Below, one piece after another: positions 56,020 through 64,000 of a stretch of DNA of 64,000 bases. Numbering within the stretch: position 1 is the first letter of the stretch; each line of letters opens with the position of its first letter. The DNA is from Roseococcus suduntuyensis (GTDB lineage: Bacteria; Pseudomonadota; Alphaproteobacteria; Acetobacterales; Acetobacteraceae): NCBI RefSeq assembly GCF_014196305.1, contig NZ_JACIDJ010000002.1:62001-126000 (forward strand), read 5' to 3'. The notes below the pieces were generated by a model. The model did no database searches, had not been told where the DNA came from, and saw nothing but the letters and a program-made list of their open reading frames with translations. Both the position numbers and the translations under genes were made by a program.

Positions 56020-57509
56020 ACTGGCCGCCAAGGCCTTCGGCGATGCACCAGGAGGCGATGCCCGCCGCCGCCCGCCCCGCGCTGCGCGTGCTGGCCGTGG
56101 CGTCCGAAGCCTTTCCCTGGATCAAGACCGGGGGCCTCGCCGATGTGGTGGGCGCCCTGCCCGCCGCCCTGGCGCCCGAGGGCGTCGAGGTCACGACGCT
56201 GCTGCCCGGCTATCCGGCGGTGATGGCGGCCCTCGACACCGTGCAGCGGGTGGAGCCGCTGCCCGACCTGCTGGGCAGCCCCGCGCGGCTGGTCCATGCG
56301 ACGCCGGGCGGACAGCATGTGGTGGCACTGGACGCGCCGCATTTCTTCGCCCGCGCGGGCTCGCCCTATCTCGCCCCCTGGGGGCAGGACTGGCCGGACA
56401 ACCCGATGCGCTTCGCGGCGCTGAGCCGCGCCGCGGCGACCCTGGCGCAGACGGGCGGCTTCGACGCGCTCCACGCACATGACTGGCAGGCGGGGCTGGC
56501 GCCCGCATATCTGCGCTTTGACGCGCCGCGCCTGCCCAGCCTCTTCACGCTGCACAACCTGGCCTTCCAGGGGCAGTTCCCGGCCGAACTGTTTCCCGCG
56601 CTGGGCCTGCCCTGGGACGCCTTCGGCCCCGCCGGCGTCGAGTATTACGGGCAGGTGGGCTACCTCAAGGCGGGGCTGTGGTTCGCCGACCGCATCACCA
56701 CCGTTTCGCCCAGCTATGCCGCCGAAATCCGCACGCCCGAATGGGGCATGGGCCTGGATGGTCTGCTGCGCGGCCGGGCGCGGGCGCTGGAGGGCATCCT
56801 GAACGGGCTCGACACCGACGAATGGAACCCCGCGACGGACCCGCTGCTGCCCGCGCATTACGATGCGGCGGACCCCTCGGCGCGCGCCGCCAACAAGGTG
56901 CATCTCCAGGCGCGGATGGGCCTCGCCCCCGACCCCGACGCTCCGCTCTTCGCCTTCATCGGCCGCCTCACCTGGCAGAAGGGCATCGACCTGGTGCTGG
57001 AGGCCCTGCCCGCCGTGCTCGACAATGGCGCGCAGATCGCGCTGCTGGGCACCGGCGACGGGGTGTTGGAAGACCGGGTGCATGGCGCCACGGCCGCCAA
57101 TCCCGGCCGGGTGGGCAGCTTCATCGGCTTCGACGAGGGCTTCGCGCGGCTCTGCTATGGCGGCGCCGATGCCGTGATCCTGCCCTCCCGCTTCGAACCC
57201 TGCGGCCTGGGGCAGCTCTGCGCGCTGCGCTACGGCGCGCTGCCCCTGGTGGCGCGCGTGGGGGGCCTGGCCGACACGGTGGTGGACGCGAACGAAATGG
57301 CGCTGGCGGCCGGCGCGGGCACGGGGTTCAACTTCGCCCCCGTCACCCACCCCATGCTCCAGGCCAGCATCGAGCGCGCCATCCGCCTCTACCGCCAGCC
57401 CGAGACCTGGGCGCGGCTGCGCGCCAACGCCATGGCAACCGATGTCTCCTGGGCACGTTCCGCCCGGAGATATGCCACATTGTTCCACGAGATGCGCGCC
57501 GGTGGCTGA
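56016..57509 (+). CDS. glgA: Glycogen synthase GlgA
   Basis: ADP-glucose-dependent GT5 synthase elongating alpha-1,4 chains, about 497 aa. The donor site is [17 protein letters not shown] (Lys37 with the GTG start), with [11 protein letters not shown] and [10 protein letters not shown] in the N-terminal domain and [21 protein letters not shown] (split; catalytic Glu) in the second. GTG 56016 overlaps the glgC stop as GTGA; ATG 56043 is an alternative giving a more usual N-terminus. It overlaps the glgX-malQ gene by eight bases. Confidence 0.95.
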   Translation: MNWPPRPSAMHQEAMPAAARPALRVLAVASEAFPWIKTGGLADVVGALPAALAPEGVEVTTLLPGYPAVMAALDTVQRVEPLPDLLGSPARLVHATPGGQHVVALDAPHFFARAGSPYLAPWGQDWPDNPMRFAALSRAAATLAQTGGFDALHAHDWQAGLAPAYLRFDAPRLPSLFTLHNLAFQGQFPAELFPALGLPWDAFGPAGVEYYGQVGYLKAGLWFADRITTVSPSYAAEIRTPEWGMGLDGLLRGRARALEGILNGLDTDEWNPATDPLLPAHYDAADPSARAANKVHLQARMGLAPDPDAPLFAFIGRLTWQKGIDLVLEALPAVLDNGAQIALLGTGDGVLEDRVHGATAANPGRVGSFIGFDEGFARLCYGGADAVILPSRFEPCGLGQLCALRYGALPLVARVGGLADTVVDANEMALAAGAGTGFNFAPVTHPMLQASIERAIRLYRQPETWARLRANAMATDVSWARSARRYATLFHEMRAGG

Positions 57510-60500
57510 GGCCCTCGGCGCGGCCCCCGGCCCCGCGGGGCTTTCCGTCGCCATTCCTGCCCCCGGTGCCACCGCCCTCTGGCTGTGCCTCTTCGAGGGC
57601 GAGGAGGAGGTGGCGCGCCATCGGCTCATCCCCGGCGCGGACGAGGTGTTCCGTGGCCTCATTCCCCATGTGGGCGAAGGCGCGCGCTACGGGCTGCGGG
57701 CGGAGGGGCCGGCCAGCCTCGGACGCTTCAACCCGGCCAAGCTGCTGCTCGACCCTTGGGCCCGGGCGCTAGACCGGCCGCAGCCCTTCCATGCCAGCCA
57801 GTTCGACACAGGCCACGTCCCCAGCGCGGAGGACAGCGCGCCGCACATGGCCAAGGCGGTCGTCACCGCCCCCCTGCCCCCACTGGATTGGGCGCCGCTG
57901 CCCCCCCGCCCCCAGGTGATCTACGAGGCGCATGTCCGCGGCCTGACCATGCGCCACCCGGAGGTGCCGGCCGAAATCCGCGGCACCTTCGCGGCGCTGG
58001 CCCACCCCGCCGTGATCGCGCATCTGCAGGGTCTCGGCGTCACGCATCTGGAACTCCTGCCCTGCGCGGCCTGGGCGGATGAGCGGCATCTGCCCGCGCT
58101 CGGCCTCACCAATTACTGGGGCTACAACCCCGTGGCCTTCCTGGCCCCCGACCCGCGCCTGGCACCCGGCGGGATGGCCGAGGTGCGCGCCGCCGTCTCG
58201 GCCCTGCGCGCGGCGGGCATCGGCGTGCTCCTGGACGTGGTGTTCAACCACACGGCCGAAAGCGACGCGCAGGGCGCCACCCTCAGCCTGCGCGGCCTGG
58301 GCGAGGCACATTGGTACCGCGCCGGCGCCAACCAGTCGGGCTGCGGCAATGTGCTGGCGCTGGACCGGCCTTGGCCGCTGCGCCTGGTCATGGACGCGCT
58401 GCGCCATTGGGCCGAGGGCGCGGGCGTGGACGGGTTCCGCCTGGACCTCGCCACCACGCTCGGCCGGCGCGAGGGTCACGGCTTCGATCCCCACGCCCCC
58501 CTGCTGGCCGCCATGCGCCAGGACCCCGTGCTGCGCACCCGCCGCATCATCGCCGAGCCCTGGGACATGTCGGACCACAGCCTGGGCGCCTTTCCCCCCG
58601 GATGGGGCGAATGGAATGACAGCTTCCGCGACGATGTCCGCCGCTTCTGGCGGGGCGATGCGGGCATGACGGGTCGGCTCGCCACGCGGCTGGCGGGTTC
58701 CTCCGACCTGCTGCCCGGCCGGCCGGGCGACAGCGTGAACTTCGTCACCGCCCATGACGGCTTCACCCTGGCCGACCTGGTCAGCCATGCCGGGCGGCAC
58801 AACCTCGCCAATGGCGAGTTCAACCGCGACGGCACGGCGGACAACCTCTCCTGGAACCATGGCGTGGAAGGCCCGACCGACGACGCCGCCATTCGCGCGC
58901 GCCGCGCCAATGACGCGCGCGCCCTGCTGGCCACGCTGCTGCTGGCGCGCGGCGTGCCCATGCTCGCCATGGGCGATGAGCTGGGCCGCGGCCAGGGGGG
59001 CAACAACAACGCCTATTGCCAGGACAATGACATCTCCTGGCTGGACTGGGCGAAGGGCGACACCGCGCTGCGCGACTTCACCGCGCGCCTCATCGCCGCC
59101 CGCCACGCCCATCCCGCCCTGCACGCCACGGCGCCCTTGACCGGCGAGGCCCAGGAAGGCTTCCGGGACGTGGCCTGGCTGACGCTCGCGGGCGAGCCCC
59201 TGGAGGGTGCCGCCTGGGACCGTGCCCGCAGCCTGATGGTGGCCCTGCACCATGAGGGTGACCGCGTGGTGGTGCTCCTGCACCGCGACGAGGCCGCGGC
59301 CGTGGCCCATCTGCCCCTGCCCCGCTGGGGCCATCGCTGGCGCCTGCTGGCCGACAGCGCGGAACCCGCGCGCGCCGGGGACGCCGCTTCGCCGCTCTCC
59401 ATCGCGCCGCGCTCCGTCGTGCTGCTGGTGGAGGAGAGCCGGCCCGCCCGCCAGGCGGAGGCGCCGGAACCCGCCCTGCTGGGCCGCCTCGCAGAGGCCG
59501 CGGGCCTTGCCCCCATCTGGCATGATGTGGAGGGGCGCCGGCATCTGGTGCCCGAGGGCACGCTGCGCGCGCTACTCGGGGCGCTCGGCCTGCCCGCCGA
59601 GACCGCCGCCCAGGCGCACGACAGCCTGGCCCGCCGCATGGCCGCCCCTCTGCTCCCGCCCCATGTCGCCGGCGTCACCGGCCAGCCCACCCGGCTGAAG
59701 GTGGGCACGGCGCGCCGCCTGACGCTGGCGCTGCACCTGGAAGGCGGGGAGCGGCGCGAACTGGCCCTGCTGCCTCAGGATGGCGTTGTCACCCTGCCAC
59801 CCCTGCCCAGCGGCCGCCACCGGCTGGAGCACGGCACGGCGCTCTGCCACCTGACCATCGCCCCCGCCCAGGCCGTGTCGCCCCCACCCGGCCGGCATTT
59901 CGGCGCGACCGCGCAGATCTATGCGCTGCGCCACGCACGGGACCAGGGGCTGGGCGACTTCACCGCCGTGGCCGAGCTGGCGCGCGCGCTGGGGGTGGAG
60001 GGCGCGCTGTGGCTCGGCCTCTCGCCGCCGCATGCGCTGCACCTGATGGACCGCGCCCGAGCCAGCCCCTACCAGCCGAGCGACCGGCGCTTCCTCGAAC
60101 CCTTCCTCATCGACGTGGCGCGCCTGCCCTCGGCTCAGGGCCGCGCCTGGCCCGCCGCCAGCCACCAGGTGGATTACGACGCCGCCTGGGCCGCCAAGCG
60201 CGCCGTCCTGGCCGCGGAATGGGCGCGGGGGGGCGCCACCGACCCGCAATTCCAGGAATTCCGTCGCGCCGGCGGCGGCGCCCTGGAGGATTTCGCCACC
60301 TATGGCGCGCTGGCCGAGCATCACGGCCATGGCGACCCGGCGCGCTGGGGCGCGGGCCTCGCCCATGCCCATGACCGCGGCGTGGCCGATTTCGCCGCGC
60401 GCCATGCCGATGCCATCGGATTCCACGCCTTCCTGCAATTCCTTGCCGACCGCCAATTGGCCGAGGCCGCGCGCGGCGGGGCCGGGCTCTACCGCGACCT

Positions 60501-61443
60501 TGCCGTGGGCTCCGCCCCCGATGGGGCCGAGGCCTGGTGCCGCGCCCTGCCCACACTGCGCGGCTTCTCCATGGGCGCGCCGCCCGACCCGCTGGGGCCG
60601 CATGGCCAGGTCTGGGGCGTGCCGCCCCCCGACCCGGTGGCCTCGATGGAGGAGGGCCATGCAGGCTTCGCCGACCTCATCCACGCCAATATGCGCCACG
60701 CCGCGGCGCTGCGGATCGACCATGTGCTGGGGCTGAAGCGGCTGTTCCTGGTGCCTGATGGCGCCCCGGCCTCCGAAGGATGCTACCTGGCGCAGGACCT
60801 GCCGGGGTTGCTCGGCGAAATCCGGCTGGAAAGCCACCGTGCGGGCTGCGCCGTGGTCGGCGAGGATCTCGGCACCGTGCCAGAGGGCCTGCGCGAGGCG
60901 CTGGGCGAGGCCGGGCTGCTGTCCTACCGCGTGCTGTGGTTCGAGCGGGAGGGGCAGCGCTTCACCCCCCCCGCACGCTGGCCCGAGGCCGCGGTGGCCT
61001 GCGTCGCCACCCATGACGTGCCGACGCTGGCCGGCTGGTGGGAGGGCGAGGACATCCGGGAACGGGAGGCGCTGGGTCTCTTCGACGCCGCCGCCGCCCG
61101 CGCGGCCCGCGCCGAGCGCGCCGCCGAGCGCACGCAACTGCTGGACGCCCTGGCCGCCTCCGGCCACCCCCTGCCCGCAGGCGCGGCCGACGGCCCCTTC
61201 ACGCCCGATATCGCGGCCGCCATCCATGGGCACGTCGCGGCCACGCCCAGCGCTGTCCTGCTTGTGCAGGCGGAAGATCTGGCGGGGGAACGCGTGGCGG
61301 TGAACCTGCCAGGGACCGACCGGCAGCGGCCCAACTGGCGGCTGCGTCTCTCCGAAGACGCCGCCGGCCTTACCGCGACGCCGGTCGGCCGCGCCATCCT
61401 GGATGCGGTGCGGCGGGAGCGGGGCGCCTCACCAGCGGCGTGA
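57502..61443 (+). CDS. Fused glycogen debranching enzyme GlgX and 4-alpha-glucanotransferase MalQ
   Basis: A single 1313-residue protein joining two enzymes. Residues about 1-655 are GlgX (GH13_11 with CBM48): the catalytic set is Asp315 in GFRLDLATTL, Glu352 in IIAEPWDMSD and Asp419 in VTAHDGFTLAD. From about residue 660 it is MalQ (GH77), with N-terminal lobes to about 780, then Asp1073 in RIDHVLGLKR, Glu1121 in VGEDLGTVPEGL and Asp1172 in THDVPTLAGWW. All six catalytic residues are intact, so both activities are expected. GTG 57502 lies inside the end of glgA. The fusion couples branch removal to recycling of the released short chains. Confidence 0.93.
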   Translation: MAEALGAAPGPAGLSVAIPAPGATALWLCLFEGEEEVARHRLIPGADEVFRGLIPHVGEGARYGLRAEGPASLGRFNPAKLLLDPWARALDRPQPFHASQFDTGHVPSAEDSAPHMAKAVVTAPLPPLDWAPLPPRPQVIYEAHVRGLTMRHPEVPAEIRGTFAALAHPAVIAHLQGLGVTHLELLPCAAWADERHLPALGLTNYWGYNPVAFLAPDPRLAPGGMAEVRAAVSALRAAGIGVLLDVVFNHTAESDAQGATLSLRGLGEAHWYRAGANQSGCGNVLALDRPWPLRLVMDALRHWAEGAGVDGFRLDLATTLGRREGHGFDPHAPLLAAMRQDPVLRTRRIIAEPWDMSDHSLGAFPPGWGEWNDSFRDDVRRFWRGDAGMTGRLATRLAGSSDLLPGRPGDSVNFVTAHDGFTLADLVSHAGRHNLANGEFNRDGTADNLSWNHGVEGPTDDAAIRARRANDARALLATLLLARGVPMLAMGDELGRGQGGNNNAYCQDNDISWLDWAKGDTALRDFTARLIAARHAHPALHATAPLTGEAQEGFRDVAWLTLAGEPLEGAAWDRARSLMVALHHEGDRVVVLLHRDEAAAVAHLPLPRWGHRWRLLADSAEPARAGDAASPLSIAPRSVVLLVEESRPARQAEAPEPALLGRLAEAAGLAPIWHDVEGRRHLVPEGTLRALLGALGLPAETAAQAHDSLARRMAAPLLPPHVAGVTGQPTRLKVGTARRLTLALHLEGGERRELALLPQDGVVTLPPLPSGRHRLEHGTALCHLTIAPAQAVSPPPGRHFGATAQIYALRHARDQGLGDFTAVAELARALGVEGALWLGLSPPHALHLMDRARASPYQPSDRRFLEPFLIDVARLPSAQGRAWPAASHQVDYDAAWAAKRAVLAAEWARGGATDPQFQEFRRAGGGALEDFATYGALAEHHGHGDPARWGAGLAHAHDRGVADFAARHADAIGFHAFLQFLADRQLAEAARGGAGLYRDLAVGSAPDGAEAWCRALPTLRGFSMGAPPDPLGPHGQVWGVPPPDPVASMEEGHAGFADLIHANMRHAAALRIDHVLGLKRLFLVPDGAPASEGCYLAQDLPGLLGEIRLESHRAGCAVVGEDLGTVPEGLREALGEAGLLSYRVLWFEREGQRFTPPARWPEAAVACVATHDVPTLAGWWEGEDIREREALGLFDAAAARAARAERAAERTQLLDALAASGHPLPAGAADGPFTPDIAAAIHGHVAATPSAVLLVQAEDLAGERVAVNLPGTDRQRPNWRLRLSEDAAGLTATPVGRAILDAVRRERGASPAA

Positions 61444-62025
61444 GGGCCCGCAATCCAGGTGGACGAAGCCGTCGCGGCGATAGAGGCCCACGCCGCCCAC
61501 CTGCATGTCGGCCGCGGCACGCGCCACGGCGAGCGAGTTGCGGTCCGGCAGGCGGCAATCCGCCGCCATGCCCGACATGTGCAGCGAGGCGGTGGAGACC
61601 CGCCGCGACTGCCGAGCGCGGGCCGCGTTGGTCTCGGGCGCGCGGTAGCCGCTGACCACCTCCCAGGTGCCGTCGGAATTCAACCGGCCCTGGACACCCA
61701 CCAGCACGTCGAAGAGGCGCGGGTCCATGGGCGTCGCTTCCTGCGCGCCCGGGTCACGCATCACCCAGTCGAGCTGTTGCAGCGCGTTGCGGTCGTAATG
61801 CCCATCACGCCAGTAGATGCCGGAGAAGCTCTCGCCGGTCTGCATGCGGCGCAGGCTGATGCGGCGCGTGCCGCCCGCGATCGCCTGGGCCAGGGCCGGG
61901 CTGGCCAGCGGCGCGGTGGCCAGCGCCATCGCGCCGCCCAGCATGGCCCGGCGACCCAGCACGGGTTCGCAGGAAACCCCCTCCAGCCCCTCGCAGGCCG
62001 GGCAGGAATGCGCGAAGAGCCGCAT
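61429..62025 (-). CDS. DUF882 / YcbK-type exported protein
   Basis: Exported protein of 198 aa with RRAMLGGAMALATAPLASPALAQ as a twin-arginine-like signal. The DUF882 (M15-related) domain shows SGYRAPETN, SLHMSGMAADCRL and the C-terminal DGFVHLDCGP, giving the His-Asp-His zinc pattern of D-Ala-D-Ala-type peptidases. It probably trims cell-wall peptides in the periplasm. A CEGLEGVSC segment near the start is unexplained. Two bases separate it from the upstream L,D-transpeptidase, with which it forms an operon as in many Gram-negatives; the tail overlaps the convergent fusion gene by 15 bases. Confidence 0.88.
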   Translation of the reverse strand: MRLFAHSCPACEGLEGVSCEPVLGRRAMLGGAMALATAPLASPALAQAIAGGTRRISLRRMQTGESFSGIYWRDGHYDRNALQQLDWVMRDPGAQEATPMDPRLFDVLVGVQGRLNSDGTWEVVSGYRAPETNAARARQSRRVSTASLHMSGMAADCRLPDRNSLAVARAAADMQVGGVGLYRRDGFVHLDCGPSRRW

Positions 62026-62027
62026 GC

Positions 62028-63545
62028 TCAGCCCCGCGACGCCAGGGGCACGCCCTCGCGCACGGGGGCGGCCATGGCGCGGGCATAGGCGGCATCCAGC
62101 CCATAGATGTCCTGCCGAATGCGGACCTCGTTTCCCCGCACCATCACCGTGTCGTAGTGCAGCCGGATGGGCAGGGTGCGGCGCAGCGCGATCACGATGG
62201 TCTGGCGGCTGTCCAGCACGCGGTCGGCCCGCGCCTGGTCCCAGCCCCCATTGCCGGAGAGCAGCAGCAGCAACAGCTCCATCGGGCGTTCGAGTCGGAT
62301 GCAGCCCGAGGAGAAGGCGCGGTCCGCCATGCGGAAGAGATGACGGTCCGGCGTGTCGTGCAGGAAGATGTCGTCCCGGTTCGGCATGATGAACTTCAAC
62401 CGGCCCAGCGCGTTCGCATCCCCCGCATCCTGGCGGATGAAGTAGGGGAAGCGGTCGGGGCGGATGGCGTGCCAGTCCACCGACATGGGATCGATCTCGA
62501 CCGTCTCGCCCGCCACGCGCTGGAAGATGCGGAAGCCTCGCTGCGCCACCGCCTGGGGGTCGCGCCGCAGCCGCGGCAGCAGGTCCTGCGAGGCGTTGCG
62601 CTGGGGCACGCCCCAGGGCGGGTTGAACTGCACGGAGGTGAGGCGCGTCGTGATCATGGGCGTGGCGCGGTCGGCCCGGCCCACGATCACGATCATGTCC
62701 ATCAGCGTCCGCCCCTCCTCGATCACGGCAAGACGGAAATCGGGGATGTTCACGTCCACATGCCGCTCGCGCGGGGCGGGGGCTTCGGCGCGGCGCATGT
62801 CGAGTGCCACGCGAAGCTGGTCCACAAGCTCCTGCGGGGTGCGGTTCAGCGCGGCCATGGTCCCGCCGCCCACCCGGCCATCGGCCTCCAGCCCCGCCTG
62901 GGCCTGGAAGCGGCGCACGGCGTCGGCGAGCTTCGCATCGAAGAGATCGCCATCGCCCGGATCGGCGGCGAAAACGGGGTCGGTCGCGGCGAGGCGGGCG
63001 CGCAGGGCGGGCACCCGGACCGAGTCCGACCGGCCCGTCTCCAGCACGCGGCCATTGCCGCGCGGCACGCTGCCCCAGCCCGTCTCGGCCCGCAGCCGCG
63101 CCGCGGCCAGCGCGGATTTGAGCGGCAGGGTGCCCGGCGCCCGGTGGGCCGCGGCGTCAATGACGGCGGCGGGTTCCTCGGCGGCGGCGATCCGTTCGAA
63201 CCAGGTGGCGAGCGCGGCCGGGTCGGCGCTGCGGCGCAGATCCACACGGCCCGGCAATTGCGTGACCCGCCCCTGCACCAGGTCGGTCAGCGCGCCGGCG
63301 GCGGCATTGGCGACGGCGTAGGGGTCCTGCGCGCGGACGGCGTCGAGCCCATACCAGCCGGGGTTCAGCCCGTCCTCGTCGAGGCGGAGCAGCCTCTCGC
63401 CCAGCCGGCGCAGCGCCTCGGGCGAGGCGGCGAGCGTGCGTGTGCCCTCGGGCGGCGCAATGGGGGCCATGACGGGCCGATTGGTGGCGGCGGCGGGACC
63501 GGCGATCAGCGCGGCCAGGCCACCCAGCAAGAGGCGACGTTCCAT
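62028..63545 (-). CDS. L,D-transpeptidase, YcbB (LdtD) type
   Basis: Periplasmic L,D-transpeptidase of 505 aa forming 3,3 cross-links in peptidoglycan. Signal peptide ERRLLLGGLAALIAGPAAA; scaffold and PG-binding domain (FQAQAGLEADGRVGGGTMAALN split) in the middle; and the YkuD catalytic core with FLHDTPDRHLF and SSGCIRLE, where Cys415 is the nucleophile. Size and extra domain match YcbB rather than short YkuD enzymes. ATG 63545 is the first that begins at the signal; earlier codons are Arg-rich and non-conserved. Confidence 0.92.
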   Translation of the reverse strand: MERRLLLGGLAALIAGPAAATNRPVMAPIAPPEGTRTLAASPEALRRLGERLLRLDEDGLNPGWYGLDAVRAQDPYAVANAAAGALTDLVQGRVTQLPGRVDLRRSADPAALATWFERIAAAEEPAAVIDAAAHRAPGTLPLKSALAAARLRAETGWGSVPRGNGRVLETGRSDSVRVPALRARLAATDPVFAADPGDGDLFDAKLADAVRRFQAQAGLEADGRVGGGTMAALNRTPQELVDQLRVALDMRRAEAPAPRERHVDVNIPDFRLAVIEEGRTLMDMIVIVGRADRATPMITTRLTSVQFNPPWGVPQRNASQDLLPRLRRDPQAVAQRGFRIFQRVAGETVEIDPMSVDWHAIRPDRFPYFIRQDAGDANALGRLKFIMPNRDDIFLHDTPDRHLFRMADRAFSSGCIRLERPMELLLLLLSGNGGWDQARADRVLDSRQTIVIALRRTLPIRLHYDTVMVRGNEVRIRQDIYGLDAAYARAMAAPVREGVPLASRG

Positions 63546-63673
63546 GCGGGTGGTCTTACACCCCCCCCGCCGCCCCCGCCAAGCGCGGACTGCCCGTCGC
63601 ACGCGGCAAGCGCCCGCGCACCCAAGGAAATTCGCCGGTTGACCGGGGGGCGGCGCCGGGCGAGCCTTCCTCC

Positions 63674-64000
63674 ATGAGCCCGCTCGACGCCCCCGAACGC
63701 CGCAACAGCGACCTCGACGCCGCCCTGGCCGAGGCCCGCGCCCTCTATGCCAAGGCGCGGCCCGCCAGCGCCGAAGCGCACCAAGCCGCCCAGGCCGTGA
63801 TGCCCGGGGGCAGCACGCGCTCGGTGCTGTTCTGGACCCCCTTCCCCATCAGCATGGCGCGCGGTGAGGGTGCGCGGCTGTGGGATGCGGACGGGCTGGA
63901 GTACCGGGACTTCCTGGGCGAATACACGGCCGGGCTGTTCGGCCACAGCGAGGGCAGCATCCTCGCCGCCGCCCAGGCCGCCATGGCGCGCGGCATCAAC
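63674..64000 (+). CDS. Class III aminotransferase, glutamate-1-semialdehyde-aminomutase-like (5-prime part)
   Basis: Gene start only; it runs off the window. The first 109 codons read SPLDAPERRNSDLDAALAEA (after Met), then MPGGSTRSVLFWTPFPI, RGEGARLWDADGLEYRDFLG and GLFGHSEGSI. These segments fit the HemL-related branch of class III aminotransferases that is often called an aspartate aminotransferase family protein. The PLP Lys lies outside the window, so substrate and completeness cannot be judged. ATG 63674 begins a plausible N-terminus. Divergent from the L,D-transpeptidase gene across 128 bases. Confidence 0.8.
   Translation, partial: MSPLDAPERRNSDLDAALAEARALYAKARPASAEAHQAAQAVMPGGSTRSVLFWTPFPISMARGEGARLWDADGLEYRDFLGEYTAGLFGHSEGSILAAAQAAMARGIN

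Overview
The window reads as a chromosomal segment from a very GC-rich alphaproteobacterium, most likely an Acetobacteraceae/Rhodospirillales relative close to Roseomonas. The basis is gene order and protein style: the ispDF / dusB-ntrB-ntrC-ntrY-ntrX / hfq-hflX neighbourhood is an alphaproteobacterial signature, and the many TRAP, TTT and branched-chain-type solute receptors suit this family. No rRNA, tRNA, CRISPR array, transposase or phage gene was seen, and no gene-free stretch exceeds about 250 bases. The largest gaps are 39714-39958, 44840-45064 and 46091-46280.

Layout. 1-4631: end of a group-2-like capsule export operon (permease, ATPase, KpsE-type copolymerase) plus a large protein with a sulfotransferase-like core. 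4638-7084: an iron-linked divergent locus, with an IsdG-like monooxygenase, an alpha/beta hydrolase and a nitroreductase on one side, a Cys/His-rich unknown on the other, and a Fur-box-like sequence between. 7154-12111: an SDR, an alpha-E / circularly permuted ATP-grasp pair and a TPP enzyme. 12220-16811: enoyl-CoA hydratase and FAD monooxygenase, divergent from RidA-queG-queC. 16825-23803: D-aminoacylase, two tandem TRAP receptors with one DctQ-DctM pair, and an ABC-type receptor. 23875-26949: a 55-codon small ORF, a TIGR04282-type transferase, mtnP and citrate synthase. 27072-38475: a ten-gene minus-strand run covering dusB, both Ntr two-component systems, a D-amino acid transaminase, a HAD phosphatase, hfq, hflX and an inositol-phosphatase-family enzyme. 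38577-48938: ispDF, thiolase, TTT receptor, AI-2E transporter, DsbA-like and DJ-1-like proteins, polyprenyl synthase, a DUF2007 protein with a NPPY methyltransferase, an SDR and an esterase. 49057-61443: PfkB kinase followed by a complete glycogen cluster, glgP-glgB-glgC-glgA and a glgX-malQ fusion. 61429-63545: L,D-transpeptidase and DUF882 protein. The window ends inside a class III aminotransferase.

How the genes work together. GlgC makes ADP-glucose, GlgA polymerises it and GlgB branches it. GlgP, the GlgX part and the MalQ part dismantle and recycle the chains. NtrB/C and NtrY/X sense nitrogen (and probably redox) state, and Hfq and HflX act after transcription. The capsule genes move a polysaccharide across the inner membrane, and the sulfotransferase-like protein may decorate it.

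The most interesting non-coding signals are a minus-strand sRNA candidate at about 39716-39852 with a strong intrinsic terminator, and a mirror-symmetric composite inverted repeat at 44849-45057. Others are a tandem pair of REP-like hairpins at 12115-12217 and a perfect 20-bp tandem repeat at the first TRAP promoter whose core recurs before the second receptor gene. I did not find an obviously new multi-gene system. The best protein-level leads are the capsule-linked sulfotransferase candidate, the iron-linked unknown at 6611, the SDR lacking its catalytic Ser and Tyr, and the GlgX-MalQ fusion.
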